Below, piece by piece: positions 26,405 to 34,817 of a stretch of 64,000 nucleotides of DNA. The position numbers were made by a program, and so were the translations under genes. The stretch covers positions 248,001-312,000 of the forward strand of contig NZ_JACJOF010000038.1 in NCBI RefSeq assembly GCF_014695395.1. Reading direction: 5' to 3'. Source of the DNA: Nodosilinea sp. FACHB-131 (GTDB lineage: Bacteria; Cyanobacteriota; Cyanobacteriia; Phormidesmidales; Phormidesmidaceae). The notes under the pieces were generated by a model. That model saw only the letters and a program-made list of their open reading frames with translations. It ran no database searches and was not told where the DNA came from. Position 1 is the first letter of the stretch; each line of letters starts with the position of its first letter.

Positions 26405-27331
26405 CTAGACCGGGTTTACCTGAGCTCCAGTGGTTTCTAGGCTGAGCACGTGGGTCGTGGCCGACTGCCCAGCACTGGCCCAAGCCTTGGCCATGGCGTC
26501 ACCCACTGCAGCGCTTTGGTCGACAGGTGTGAGGGCTAGCAGCGTGGGGCCAGCACCACTAATGACTAGGCCATAGGCCCCGGCCTCGACTGCGGCGGTT
26601 GAGACAGCCTCATAGCCGGGAATTAGAGACTGTCGATAGGGCTGGTGGATGCGATCGCCCAAGGCCACCCGCAGCCAGTCGCCCCGGCCGCTCTCTAGCC
26701 CTCGCAGCAGGAGTCCCAGGTGAGCAGTATTGAAGATGGCATCGGCCCGGCTGTAGCTGGTGGGTAAGACCTGGCGGGCGGCGGCGGTCGAGAGTTCAAA
26801 GTCGGGCACAATCACCACCGGCACAATATCGGAGTGCCAGGGGATCGGGCATAGGGTAGCGGTACTGTCAGCATTGCCGACCGCTAGCTGGCAGCCTCCA
26901 ACTAAAGCAGGCACGACGTTGTCGGGGTGGCCTTCTAGGGCGATCGCCATCTCCACTACAGCCGACTGCTCGAGGGGCCGTTCGCATAGCGCATTGGCCC
27001 CCAGCAGCCCGCCCACAATTGCGGTAGACGAGCTGCCCAGTCCGCGCGCCAGTGGAACAGCCAGATCAATAGCAATCTCTACTGCTGGCACCGCCAGCCC
27101 CTGCTGCTGATAAAAGTGGGCAAAGGCTTTGTAGACCAGGTTAGAGCCGTCCGTCACCACTCGGTCGGCCTCTGACCCGCTCACCGCGATCGCAACTGTT
27201 CCCGCCGCCTGATCAAGGGCCGTAAAGCGAAAGCGATTGTAGAGCGTCAGCGCTGCCCCCAGACAGTCGAAGCCGGGGCCAATGTTGGCGGTGGTGGCGG
27301 GCACAGTAACAGAGATCGGTGTTGACACCAC
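26405..27331 (-). CDS. thrB: Homoserine kinase
   Basis: 308-residue GHMP-family kinase phosphorylating L-homoserine in threonine synthesis. N-terminal VPATTANIGPGFDCLGAAL is the family signature, the ATP loop is PLARGLGSSSTAIVGG, and the third GHMP motif is GLVISGAGPTLLAL. Length is normal. Neighbours are not other Thr-pathway genes, except thrS, which is two genes away and separate. The start is placed at the ATG with downstream STPISVTVPATTANI; there is no competing start nearby. Confidence 0.95.
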   Translation of the reverse strand: MVSTPISVTVPATTANIGPGFDCLGAALTLYNRFRFTALDQAAGTVAIAVSGSEADRVVTDGSNLVYKAFAHFYQQQGLAVPAVEIAIDLAVPLARGLGSSSTAIVGGLLGANALCERPLEQSAVVEMAIALEGHPDNVVPALVGGCQLAVGNADSTATLCPIPWHSDIVPVVIVPDFELSTAAARQVLPTSYSRADAIFNTAHLGLLLRGLESGRGDWLRVALGDRIHQPYRQSLIPGYEAVSTAAVEAGAYGLVISGAGPTLLALTPVDQSAAVGDAMAKAWASAGQSATTHVLSLETTGAQVNPV

Positions 27332-27459
27332 AAAAGCCTCCGGCAGGCATGGAACATTTAGGCCAAGGATAGTATCACTTTTTGAGAAGCCTCTGTCAGA
27401 CTGAAAGTAAGGCCAGGGGGTGAATAGGTCGCGAGTATGGGAAATCGAAGGTTTTTGTT

Positions 27460-27897
27460 ATGAACGCAAACTCAGTAATTAAAAGTGGCGTAGTGGCTTT
27501 AGGGCTTGGCATGGGGATTTTAACGGCGATCGCCCCCATCCAGGCAGAACCCGCTGCGGATGCAGTAGTTGAGCCCGTTGCCCAGGGTACCGAACAACAG
27601 CTAGTTTTACCCTTTACCGACGTATCGCCCGACCACTGGGCCTACGAGGCGCTGCTGAATCTGGCTGGGGTCTATGGCTGCGTCAGCGGTTATCCCGACG
27701 GCACCTTTCGGGGCGAAGACACTGTCACCCGCTACGAATTTGCTGCCGGGATGGACTCCTGCCTGAGCGTGCTGACCAATCTGGCGCAGCAACAGCAGCA
27801 GACCCGCGACCAAGAGGTGCGATCGCTGATCGATGCCATGGAGCAATCGCTCAGCGACCTGCGCGAAATTGAGACCGATCTACCCGCAGAGCCCTAA
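27460..27897 (+). CDS. Short SLH-domain exported protein
   Basis: 145 residues: a signal peptide (SVIKSGVVALGLGMGILTA, cleavage near IQAEP), then one S-layer homology domain (FTDVSPDHWAYEALLNL, GYPDGTFRGEDTVTRYEFAAG), then a helical, Gln-rich segment and acidic end. The region looks like the N-terminal anchor of cyanobacterial OprB-type SLH porins, but the porin barrel is missing, so it is either a dedicated short SLH protein or a truncated porin. Its stop is five bases from the convergent thrS stop. Probable location: periplasm, bound to peptidoglycan. Confidence 0.85.
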   Translation: MNANSVIKSGVVALGLGMGILTAIAPIQAEPAADAVVEPVAQGTEQQLVLPFTDVSPDHWAYEALLNLAGVYGCVSGYPDGTFRGEDTVTRYEFAAGMDSCLSVLTNLAQQQQQTRDQEVRSLIDAMEQSLSDLREIETDLPAEP

Positions 27898-27902
27898 AGG
27901 AC

Positions 27903-29726
27903 TTAGAAATCTTCGCGGGCGGCGATCGCCGCCGCCACCCGATCGACCACCTCCGCCACGGGCAGAGCGCCTAACTCTCCCTGGGCGCGGGTGCGAATAT
28001 TGAGGGCGTTGGCCTCCAGCTCCTTCGCGCCGACTACGGCCATGATTGGTATCTTGGCCTTTTCGGCGTTGCGCACCATCTTGCCCAGGCGATCGCCGCT
28101 GGCGTCGACCTCTACCCGTACCCCTTTGGCCAAGAGTTGGTCAGCTACGGATTGAGCAAAACCTAGCTGTTCCTCGGTGACGGGCAGCAGGCGCATCTGC
28201 ACCGGAGCCAACCAGAGAGGAAAATCACCCGCATATTCCTCAATCAAAATGCCAATCAGGCGTTCTAGAGAACCAAAGGGAGCGCGGTGAATCATCACCG
28301 GGCGCTGACGCGAGCCGTCTTCGGCCACATACTCCAGATCAAAGCGCTCTGGCAGGTTGTAGTCGACTTGCACCGTGCCTAGCTGCCACTCCCGCTCCAG
28401 CGCATCTCGAAAGATAAAGTCGAGCTTAGGACCGTAGAAAGCTGCCTCTCCCGGAGCCTCAAAATACTCCATACCAAGCGTTTGAACGGCTCGGCGAATT
28501 GCGTTTTGAGAGGTTTCCCACACATCGTCGCCACCAATGTATTTGGTTGACTCAGGGTCACGGAAGCTGAGCCGCGCCTTAAAATTCTTCAGTTTCAGAC
28601 TGCGAAACACCGAAAGAATTAGATCTACCACCTTGAGAAACTCGTCATCGAGCTGCTCAGGGCGCACAAACAGGTGAGAATCATCTACCGTAAAGCCCCG
28701 CACGCGGGTGAGCCCGCCCAGTTCTCCCGACTGCTCATAGCGATACACCGTGCCAAACTCCGCCAGACGCAAGGGCAGCTCTCGGTACGACCTGAGCTCA
28801 CTCTTATAGATCTGAATATGGAAAGGGCAGTTCATGGGCTTCATCACAAAGCCCTCCTCCGCCAGACGGGCCGCATCGTCGTCCGCCATCAGCGGAAACA
28901 TGTCTTCCCGGTAGTTCTGCCAGTGCCCCGACGTCTTGAACAGATCTACCCGAGCAATATGGGGAGTAACTACGCCCAGATATCCTCGCTTAGTTTGCTC
29001 CTCTCTAAGGAAGGTTTCCAATGTAGAGCGCAGCACTGTGCCCTTGGGGGTCCACAGGGGCAGGCCTGGCCCAACGTCGTCGGCAAAAATAAACAGCCCC
29101 AGCTCTTTGCCCAGCTTGCGGTGGTCGCGACGCTTCGCCTCTTCCCGGCGGCGCTTGTACTCCTGAAGCTGCTCAGGGGTTTCCCAAGCAGTGCCATAGA
29201 TGCGCTGGAGTTGGGCCCGGTTTTCATCGCCGCGCCAGTAGGCCCCAGCCACACTTTCCAACTCAAAGGCCTTGGGGTTTAGGTCGGTGGTGCTAGCCAC
29301 GTGGGGCCCTGCGCAGAGATCCCACCACTGGTCACCCAGATGGTAAAGCGTGATCGGGTCTTTTAGATCTTGCAGAATCTCGAGCTTGTAGGGTTCGCCC
29401 AAAGCCTCGATGCGGCGCTGGGCTTCTTCGCGGGTGACGGTTTCTTGAGTTACCGACAGCCCTTTGTTGATGATCTTGATCATCTCTTTCTTGATCGCCT
29501 TCAGGTCTTGGTCAGTGAAGGGCTCAGGGCTGTCAAAGTCGTAGTAAAAGCCGTAGTCGATCGAGGGGCCAATGGTCACCTGCGTCTTGGGAAATAACGT
29601 CTGTACCGCCATGGCCATAACGTGGGAAAAGGTGTGGCGAATGCGCTGAAGCGCCTCCGACTCGCTGGTGCGAGGTAGAAGCATAGGTACAGTAGACTCG
29701 GGTGCAGACAGATCAGTTTGAGCCAT
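27903..29726 (-). CDS. thrS: Threonyl-tRNA synthetase
   Basis: 607-residue class II aminoacyl-tRNA synthetase. The N-terminal TGS domain of the E. coli type is absent, as is common in cyanobacteria; the protein starts in the editing domain with the HTFSHVMA (HxxxH) motif. The catalytic zinc ligands are recognisable: Cys in MNCPFHIQIYK, His in DDSHLFVRPEQ and His in IHRAPFGSLERL. The C-terminal anticodon domain starts at LAPVQMRLLPV. The start ATG gives the expected family N-terminus. Convergent with the SLH gene. Confidence 0.95.
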   Translation of the reverse strand: MAQTDLSAPESTVPMLLPRTSESEALQRIRHTFSHVMAMAVQTLFPKTQVTIGPSIDYGFYYDFDSPEPFTDQDLKAIKKEMIKIINKGLSVTQETVTREEAQRRIEALGEPYKLEILQDLKDPITLYHLGDQWWDLCAGPHVASTTDLNPKAFELESVAGAYWRGDENRAQLQRIYGTAWETPEQLQEYKRRREEAKRRDHRKLGKELGLFIFADDVGPGLPLWTPKGTVLRSTLETFLREEQTKRGYLGVVTPHIARVDLFKTSGHWQNYREDMFPLMADDDAARLAEEGFVMKPMNCPFHIQIYKSELRSYRELPLRLAEFGTVYRYEQSGELGGLTRVRGFTVDDSHLFVRPEQLDDEFLKVVDLILSVFRSLKLKNFKARLSFRDPESTKYIGGDDVWETSQNAIRRAVQTLGMEYFEAPGEAAFYGPKLDFIFRDALEREWQLGTVQVDYNLPERFDLEYVAEDGSRQRPVMIHRAPFGSLERLIGILIEEYAGDFPLWLAPVQMRLLPVTEEQLGFAQSVADQLLAKGVRVEVDASGDRLGKMVRNAEKAKIPIMAVVGAKELEANALNIRTRAQGELGALPVAEVVDRVAAAIAAREDF

Positions 29727-29945
29727 TGGTCAACGCTGAAGGCAAAAAAGAATGTAGCCTCTAGTTTAGCGACTATTGGGTAAACCCAAAGCTATGGTCA
29801 TAGAGGTACGGTTATCTCACCCCAACGGGAGACTATCTGACGCCGCAATCCATCTGCTTGGGGTTTATTATGGGTTGAGAGGACACCACCCTGGGGTATG
29901 GGCAAGAACCAACGACTACCTAAGGGAGATTAAGCTTAAACAGAA

Positions 29946-29973
29946 TTGCGTCTTTGCAGTCTTGTGTTATGCT
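29946..29973 (+). promoter_or_regulatory. Sigma70-type promoter for the DUF4327-like gene
   Basis: TTGCGT (29946-29951), a 16-base spacer and TATGCT (29968-29973), with a TGn extended -10 element directly before. It would start transcription near 29980, giving a leader of about 90 bases. It is the best promoter match in the 343-base gap between the divergent thrS and the next gene, which otherwise holds no convincing gene. Confidence 0.6.
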
Positions 29974-30069
29974 GTGTTCCTGAATCTCGGGTCAATGTCT
30001 GCGCAAGTTTCAAGGGTGTGCAGAATTCCCCCCAGTTCAACGTTCTGAAGAGCTTTTTAAATCGAAAAT

Positions 30070-30306
30070 ATGACTGAAGCAATTGCCGACTTAGTTGTCG
30101 CTCACCCCATGGTGAAATTTCAGCGCCAAGTTGAGTCTTTAGTTAAGAAGTCCAAAGTTGTTCGTCCCAGCGATCCGATTTGGAAAATTGCTTTCTTGTT
30201 TGGGGATGACTGGACCCACTGGAAGCAAGAACTAGAAGAATTCGACTTCTCTACCCAAGATCCGATTGAGGATCTGCTGTCAGTGCAGTCTTGGGAAGAA
30301 GATTAA
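30070..30306 (+). CDS. DUF4327-like small protein
   Basis: 78 residues. The C-terminal pattern (QELEEFDFSTQDPIEDLL ... SWEED) and the middle segment (DPIWKIAFLFGDDW) resemble the cyanobacterial DUF4327 family (about 70 residues, ELEE-x-F-x3-D-x-I-x-DL ending W-x-ED), though it may be a diverged paralogue. Soluble, acidic at the end. The function of the family is unknown. It is followed at once by a perfect 14-bp inverted repeat that also covers the end of the convergent phosphatase gene. Confidence 0.75.
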   Translation: MTEAIADLVVAHPMVKFQRQVESLVKKSKVVRPSDPIWKIAFLFGDDWTHWKQELEEFDFSTQDPIEDLLSVQSWEED

Positions 30307-30313
30307 TGAAATA

Positions 30314-30351
30314 GCTGTCGATGACGAATTGATCAACTCGTCATCGACAGC
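30314..30351. terminator. Perfect 14-bp inverted repeat at convergent gene ends
   Basis: GCTGTCGATGACGA (30314-30327) and its exact complement TCGTCATCGACAGC (30338-30351) around a ten-base loop. One arm codes for the last residues of the PP2C gene. There is no T-run, so it is not a textbook intrinsic terminator, but it is well placed to act bidirectionally or to stabilise 3' ends. Confidence 0.6.
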
Positions 30352-32180
30352 ATATCGGGCTGTAGCTTGATACGCACAAGAATGGTCGTGATGTTGTCAT
30401 GGCCATTCTTTTCGTTGGCTAAATCGATCAGCTGGGCAGCGCCACTGTCTAAGTTAGTCCTTGAGCTCAATAGACTAGCAATATGGGTATCGGCGTGGCG
30501 CTCCAGCAAGTCGTTGTCGCTGAGACCGTCGGAGCACAGGAGCAGCAGCGTGTCTTCTGTCAGCTCGTGGTAGGCAATGCCGGGGACGAGGTCTTCTTTA
30601 CCCCTAGGACCCAGGGCCTGGGTTAGTTGGTAGGCGTCAGGGCGGGCATAGGCTATGGCTGGTTCTACACCGCGATTAATTTCGCGTTGACCGACCTCAT
30701 GGTCGAGGGTGAGCTGTCGCAGTCCCAAGCGCTTGTTGTAGCTATACAACCGGCTGTCGCCCACGTGAACGACGGCAATGTCGAGGTTGTGCAGCAGCAC
30801 CATGACGAGGGTGGTGCCCATGCGCCCTACCCCAGATGTGGCGTTGGCTTGGTTGATGTCAAAGATAGTTTGGTTGGCTGTGATCACGGCCTGCGCCAGG
30901 GCGCTTTGGTCGGGCAGGCGATCGCTACTCCAGTGCTGAGTCAAGTAATCGCGTAGTGTGCGCACGGCTAGCTGACTCGCTACTTCGCCTGAGGCGTGCC
31001 CACCCATGCCATCACAGAGGATGTAGAGCCCTTTAGACCGCAGAATTGTGCCCTGGGGACCGCTGACCTTTTGTAGCTGTGTCTGGGTAAAGAACCAGTC
31101 TTCGTTGTGGTGGCGCTGCTGGCCGACGTGGCTCTGGCCGGCATCATCGAGGTGAGCCAGCTTCATGGGTAAGACCATAGTTGGCGTTTCTATCGGCCCA
31201 CCACCATCGTCGTCGTCGGACAGTTCTTGGGTGTCGAAAACCGCATCGACATCGAGTTCGCAACCGGCAGCTGAGCGCTCAATGTCTGGGTCTAGGTCTG
31301 AAGCGGTAATCGCTTCTTCAGGCTCTGGTTTGGGGGTAGAGGAGACCTGAACCGGCGGCGAATAGGCTTGGGCGACTTCGGCTAGGGTGGTTTGCACCTG
31401 CTCGAGGTCACCTAACAACCCCTCAGCTAGATTGCCAATTAAAGTTTTTACCTTGGAGGGCAGGCAGCATTGACCGCCATCAAGCATGATCTGCCACATC
31501 TGACCTAGCGCTTCCAGGGGCAAGAGAGGCCGGTTGGGCATCTGATCGACCTGAGTTAGGCAGAGCAGATTATTTTCGTTAAGGGCAAGCCGCTGGGGAG
31601 TTAGGAGGGTAGCCTGCCCCTGCCATGGTGCCAATGCCTCCCACAGCAGCGTAGTCTCGAACAACCACTGGAGGTGCTGAAGGGGGTCGTCTATGGCCGC
31701 CCAGCCCGCTGCTAGTGACAGCCAGATGCTGCGGTCTTCAATCAGTAAAAGGGTACGCTGAGGCGTTTGCCAAGCGTGGTGCAACTCGGGAACGGCCGGG
31801 AAGTAGTCGGCTTGGAGGGCTAGATATGGGTAGGCTTCGGGGGGAACTGTAACAGCCAGGGGATGTTCTGCGGGATTGAGAGCCGGTGTTTCGAGCCAGT
31901 CTGCTTGGAGGGCTTGCAGGGGCGCGTCGGCCTCGGGCTGGCAGTCGATAACAACTAGAGGGGTAGCGCCAAACGATGTCCGACTGTCTGACGGAGACAC
32001 GAGCCGGTAGCGGCGATCGCTATCGAGATAACCCTCTTGGTCGAGATCACTAGGGGCGATCGCCCCTGCCCCTGCCCGAGGGATATCAATCACACGCCAA
32101 CACTGGAGTGGCTGGCCACACCGTTTGCAGGACCGCTGTGAATTGCTATTGTCAAACTCACAAAAGGGGCAGGTTAGCAT
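30333..32180 (-). CDS. PP2C-type protein phosphatase with N-terminal zinc ribbon
   Basis: 615 residues. An N-terminal zinc ribbon has Cys4, Cys7, Cys18 and Cys21. A long, poorly conserved middle region of about 300 residues follows. The C-terminal PP2C (PPM) domain from about residue 350 shows QRHHNEDWFF, ILCDGMGGHASGE, VVHVGDSRLYSY, LLLCSDGLSDND and NGHDNITTILV, with all metal-binding aspartates, so it should dephosphorylate phosphoSer/Thr. No membrane helix. Such proteins often partner with Ser/Thr kinases or phosphorylated regulators; no kinase is adjacent. The last codons form one arm of the inverted repeat. Confidence 0.92.
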   Translation of the reverse strand: MLTCPFCEFDNSNSQRSCKRCGQPLQCWRVIDIPRAGAGAIAPSDLDQEGYLDSDRRYRLVSPSDSRTSFGATPLVVIDCQPEADAPLQALQADWLETPALNPAEHPLAVTVPPEAYPYLALQADYFPAVPELHHAWQTPQRTLLLIEDRSIWLSLAAGWAAIDDPLQHLQWLFETTLLWEALAPWQGQATLLTPQRLALNENNLLCLTQVDQMPNRPLLPLEALGQMWQIMLDGGQCCLPSKVKTLIGNLAEGLLGDLEQVQTTLAEVAQAYSPPVQVSSTPKPEPEEAITASDLDPDIERSAAGCELDVDAVFDTQELSDDDDGGGPIETPTMVLPMKLAHLDDAGQSHVGQQRHHNEDWFFTQTQLQKVSGPQGTILRSKGLYILCDGMGGHASGEVASQLAVRTLRDYLTQHWSSDRLPDQSALAQAVITANQTIFDINQANATSGVGRMGTTLVMVLLHNLDIAVVHVGDSRLYSYNKRLGLRQLTLDHEVGQREINRGVEPAIAYARPDAYQLTQALGPRGKEDLVPGIAYHELTEDTLLLLCSDGLSDNDLLERHADTHIASLLSSRTNLDSGAAQLIDLANEKNGHDNITTILVRIKLQPDMLSMTS

Positions 32181-32469
32181 CCTAGCAATGATCCAAAGTT
32201 AGGCTAGCCAGCTAGCAAGTAGGGTGTACCCCATGCTAGGCATCTGAGTTGTGCGCGGTCTTGGGGGAATCAGCAGACCCTTAGCAACCGATCAATGCAC
32301 CCTTGAAGTAAAACGGCCTCACCGTTGCACATTAAGTATCGCACGGGTCACCCCTAGGTCGCCCCATTGCAAGCCCATGGTAACTTAACGCCTTTGTCCT
32401 GACCTGTCTGACCCATCGATTCTTGACCTAGCCCCGGCCAAGTTGCGTAAGGTTGGCGATCGCCAGAAT

Positions 32470-33066
32470 CTAGATTTGCAGCAGCTTTCGCTGCTCGGCA
32501 GGGGTGGCATGCCGCCACTGGCCAGGCTGTAGATCGCCCAGGTGGAGGTGAGCGATCGCCTGGCGCACCAGCCTCAGGGTGGGGTGACCAACGGCGGCGG
32601 TCATGCGGCGCACCTGACGGTTTTTGCCCTCCTGTAGGGTCATTTCTAGCCAGGCAGTGGGGATGCTCTGGCGATAGCGAATGGGCGGATTTCGTTCAGG
32701 CAGGAGGGGTTCGGTGATCAGCAATTCGACCTGGCAAGGCAGGGTGCGGTACCCCTTGATGGTTACCCCCTGGCGGAGCTGAGCGATCGCGCCTGGAGAA
32801 GGCACGTGCTCGACCTGGACCCAGTAGGTGCGAGGGTGGCCAAAGCGCGGCTCACTGAGTCGATGCTGGACTCGACCGTGGTCAGTCAGCAGCATTAGCC
32901 CCTCGCTGTCGCGGTCGAGCCGGCCGACAGGGTAGACATCGGCGATGGGAATGAAGTCTTTGAGCGTGGGGCGACCGGCCGAGTCAGAGGCGGGCAGGGT
33001 GCTGCCCGGGCTGAACTGACTGAGTACGTTATAGGGCTTGTAGAACAGAATGTACTGATACCCCAT
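32470..33066 (-). CDS. rRNA pseudouridine synthase (RsuA/RluE type)
   Basis: 198 residues, lacking an S4 domain, like RluE (23S rRNA U2457). It contains the catalytic segment YPVGRLDRDSEGLMLLT with the active-site Asp (GRLDRDS), the N-terminal ILFYKPYNVLSQFS motif and C-terminal EGKNRQVRRMTAAVGHPTLRLVR. Likely modifies 23S rRNA; the exact position is inferred from the missing S4 domain. Stands alone on the minus strand. Confidence 0.9.
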   Translation of the reverse strand: MGYQYILFYKPYNVLSQFSPGSTLPASDSAGRPTLKDFIPIADVYPVGRLDRDSEGLMLLTDHGRVQHRLSEPRFGHPRTYWVQVEHVPSPGAIAQLRQGVTIKGYRTLPCQVELLITEPLLPERNPPIRYRQSIPTAWLEMTLQEGKNRQVRRMTAAVGHPTLRLVRQAIAHLHLGDLQPGQWRHATPAEQRKLLQI

Positions 33067-33199
33067 CGTGCTGCTTATATCTATGTAATGGGCTGCAACA
33101 TTTCATTGCAACTCTTGTGGAAATGTTGAGAAACTACAGCGGCCTAGACGAGGCCGATATGCTGAACTCTAATAGGACTGATTCTGGCAGGACAACACC

Positions 33200-33514
33200 A
33201 TGGATACCGGGAATAAGTATCGCTTCGCTTGCACGCTTACCTTTGGAGATATTTACGGGCAAGTTATCGCCTGGCTGGTGATTTTGTTCGTTAGCTTGGC
33301 GGCCTCCCTAGCGTTGATGGGGGCGCGTCAGCCGATTTTTGCGCTGGCTACCGTAGGGCTAATTTTGGTGTTGTCGCTGCCGTTTTTGCTCTTTGCATTT
33401 GTGACCACGCTGCTCAACCACATCGAGTTTGAGCCCGTAGATGCCAGTGCAGCTGCCTCGAGCCGTCCCGATCGAGGGGTTGCCTCGTCCACTCCAGCTA
33501 GGGCGCTGAGCTAG
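33200..33514 (+). CDS. Conserved membrane protein of unknown function
   Basis: 104 residues with two hydrophobic helices (VIAWLVILFVSLAASLALMG and FALATVGLILVLSLPFLLFAF), and a Ser/Ala-rich C-terminal tail. The N-terminal FACTLTFGDIYGQVIAWL segment appears ordered. No recognised domain. The stop overlaps the stop region of the convergent TPR gene by four bases. Confidence 0.65.
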   Translation: MDTGNKYRFACTLTFGDIYGQVIAWLVILFVSLAASLALMGARQPIFALATVGLILVLSLPFLLFAFVTTLLNHIEFEPVDASAAASSRPDRGVASSTPARALS

Positions 33515-34392
33515 GGCTTTGACTCGGCGGGTTCAGGCTCAGCGGGAGCAGGCTCGACAATATTGCTGCCGCTAGCCTCCGGTGCTGTTTGGCCCTGGGT
33601 AGCCATTTGACCAATTTGGTCTTTGTACTGCGCTGGAGCAAGGGTTGTGGCCTGGGCAAAAAGAGCCTGGGCCGTTTCAGTGTCGCCCTGATCGCGCAGC
33701 ACTAAAGCTTTAGCCAATACCGGGCGAAAGTCTTCGGGGGCAGCGGCAATAGTCTCGTCATAGAGGGCGATCGCTTGATCGGGGCTCTTGTTTTCGACGT
33801 GCACCTGGGCCAGCAGCAGTTTCACCGATGTCGCGTCGAAACTGGCGGCGCCGCCCTCTGCCTGCAGCTGGTCGGCGGTTTTAAGCGTGTCTTGCAGCAG
33901 CCCGATCGCGGCCTGGGGTCGCTCTTGCTGCACGAGGAGCACCGTTAGCCCTTGCAGGGCGTTCATGTTGCCGGGCTGCTGGTCGAGCACTTGACGATAA
34001 ATCTGGGCTGCGCCCTCTAAATCGCCCATCTGCTGCTTAGTTTGGGCCAGGAGCACCGCGTAGTCGGGCACGCTGGGGTTGAGCTCGACGAGCTTTTCGA
34101 GGGGAGCAACCACCCCGTTGATGTCGCCTAGCTGAATACGGGCGTCAACTAGCCCCTGGAGAGCGGTTTGATTGTCGGGCTCGCGCTCTAGCACCAGTTC
34201 ATAGCCTTTTGCCTGGGCTTCTAGTTCGGTCTGCATAGCTACGGGGTCAGCGGCAGGATTGGCATCGGCGGTGCTGCTGGCTTTGCGGCCGCTATTGCTG
34301 CCCAAAATTGGCAGCAACGACAGCGACAAAAAGGCCGCTAATGCCAGGGTTAATACAGTGCCAACGAGCCAACGGTTGCGGTTTGCGGTCAC
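33511..34392 (-). CDS. Membrane-anchored TPR protein
   Basis: 293 residues. A single N-terminal helix (WLVGTVLTLALAAFLSLSLLP) is probably an uncleaved anchor or signal. Tetratricopeptide repeats follow, seen as ELVLEREPDNQTALQGLVDA, LVELNPSVPDYAVLLAQTKQ, YRQVLDQQPGNMNALQGL and later units. The C-terminus is Pro/Ala/Glu-rich (EPAPAEPEPAESKP). TPR proteins usually scaffold complexes, often in photosystem assembly in cyanobacteria; the partner is unknown. Head-to-head with the next plus-strand gene across a 425-base gap. Confidence 0.85.
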   Translation of the reverse strand: MTANRNRWLVGTVLTLALAAFLSLSLLPILGSNSGRKASSTADANPAADPVAMQTELEAQAKGYELVLEREPDNQTALQGLVDARIQLGDINGVVAPLEKLVELNPSVPDYAVLLAQTKQQMGDLEGAAQIYRQVLDQQPGNMNALQGLTVLLVQQERPQAAIGLLQDTLKTADQLQAEGGAASFDATSVKLLLAQVHVENKSPDQAIALYDETIAAAPEDFRPVLAKALVLRDQGDTETAQALFAQATTLAPAQYKDQIGQMATQGQTAPEASGSNIVEPAPAEPEPAESKP

Positions 34393-34543
34393 GGGTGTAC
34401 CTCATCAAGGGAGCGGCGCGATCGCCGCCGAAGCGCGATCGCGATCAATTGTTTAAGTAAATGATCTTAGCGTTTTAGCCCAGGGCTGAATCTGCGCCCT
34501 AGCCTGGCAAGGCCATAGACAGGGCTACAGTAGCAAAGAAGTT

Positions 34544-34680
34544 GTCAAAAAGCTCAGAAACAATACGGATTGCTAACCGTTACCGATGGAAACTTAAGAG
34601 AGCTACTGAGTTAAGCACACAGCAGCGGCAGCGAAGGCTGCCTTGGTGGTAGAGAATCACTTTAAAGGTAGCTTTTTGAC
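34544..34680. ncRNA. Candidate structured RNA closed by 11-bp stem
   Basis: GTCAAAAAGCT (34544-34554) is exactly complementary to AGCTTTTTGAC (34670-34680), bounding 115 bases in a 425-base gap without a gene. Inside, GGCAGC-GAAG-GCTGCC forms a tetraloop hairpin, CTTAA/TTAAG a second stem, and CGG/CCG a third. The layout suggests a folded RNA or a leader element of the downstream gene. No family match was recognised (not Yfr1, glutamine or cobalamin type), and the strand is undecided. Confidence 0.35.
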
Positions 34681-34817
34681 CTGTTTGTAAAGCCTTGTGC
34701 AAATTGCGTTAACCGCTTAAATATTTGCCCTAGCAATGCACATTAAAGGGTGAATGTTACGCTAGGCTTACAGGCTAAGTCATGCGCAGAGTTGCTGTTG
34801 CGCCGGGTGGCTAGTTT

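Noticed and set aside
29776-30048. 90-codon plus-strand open frame before the DUF4327-like gene
   Set aside because: A good extended -10 promoter lies inside it, it lacks a ribosome site and recognisable features, and it probably arises by chance.
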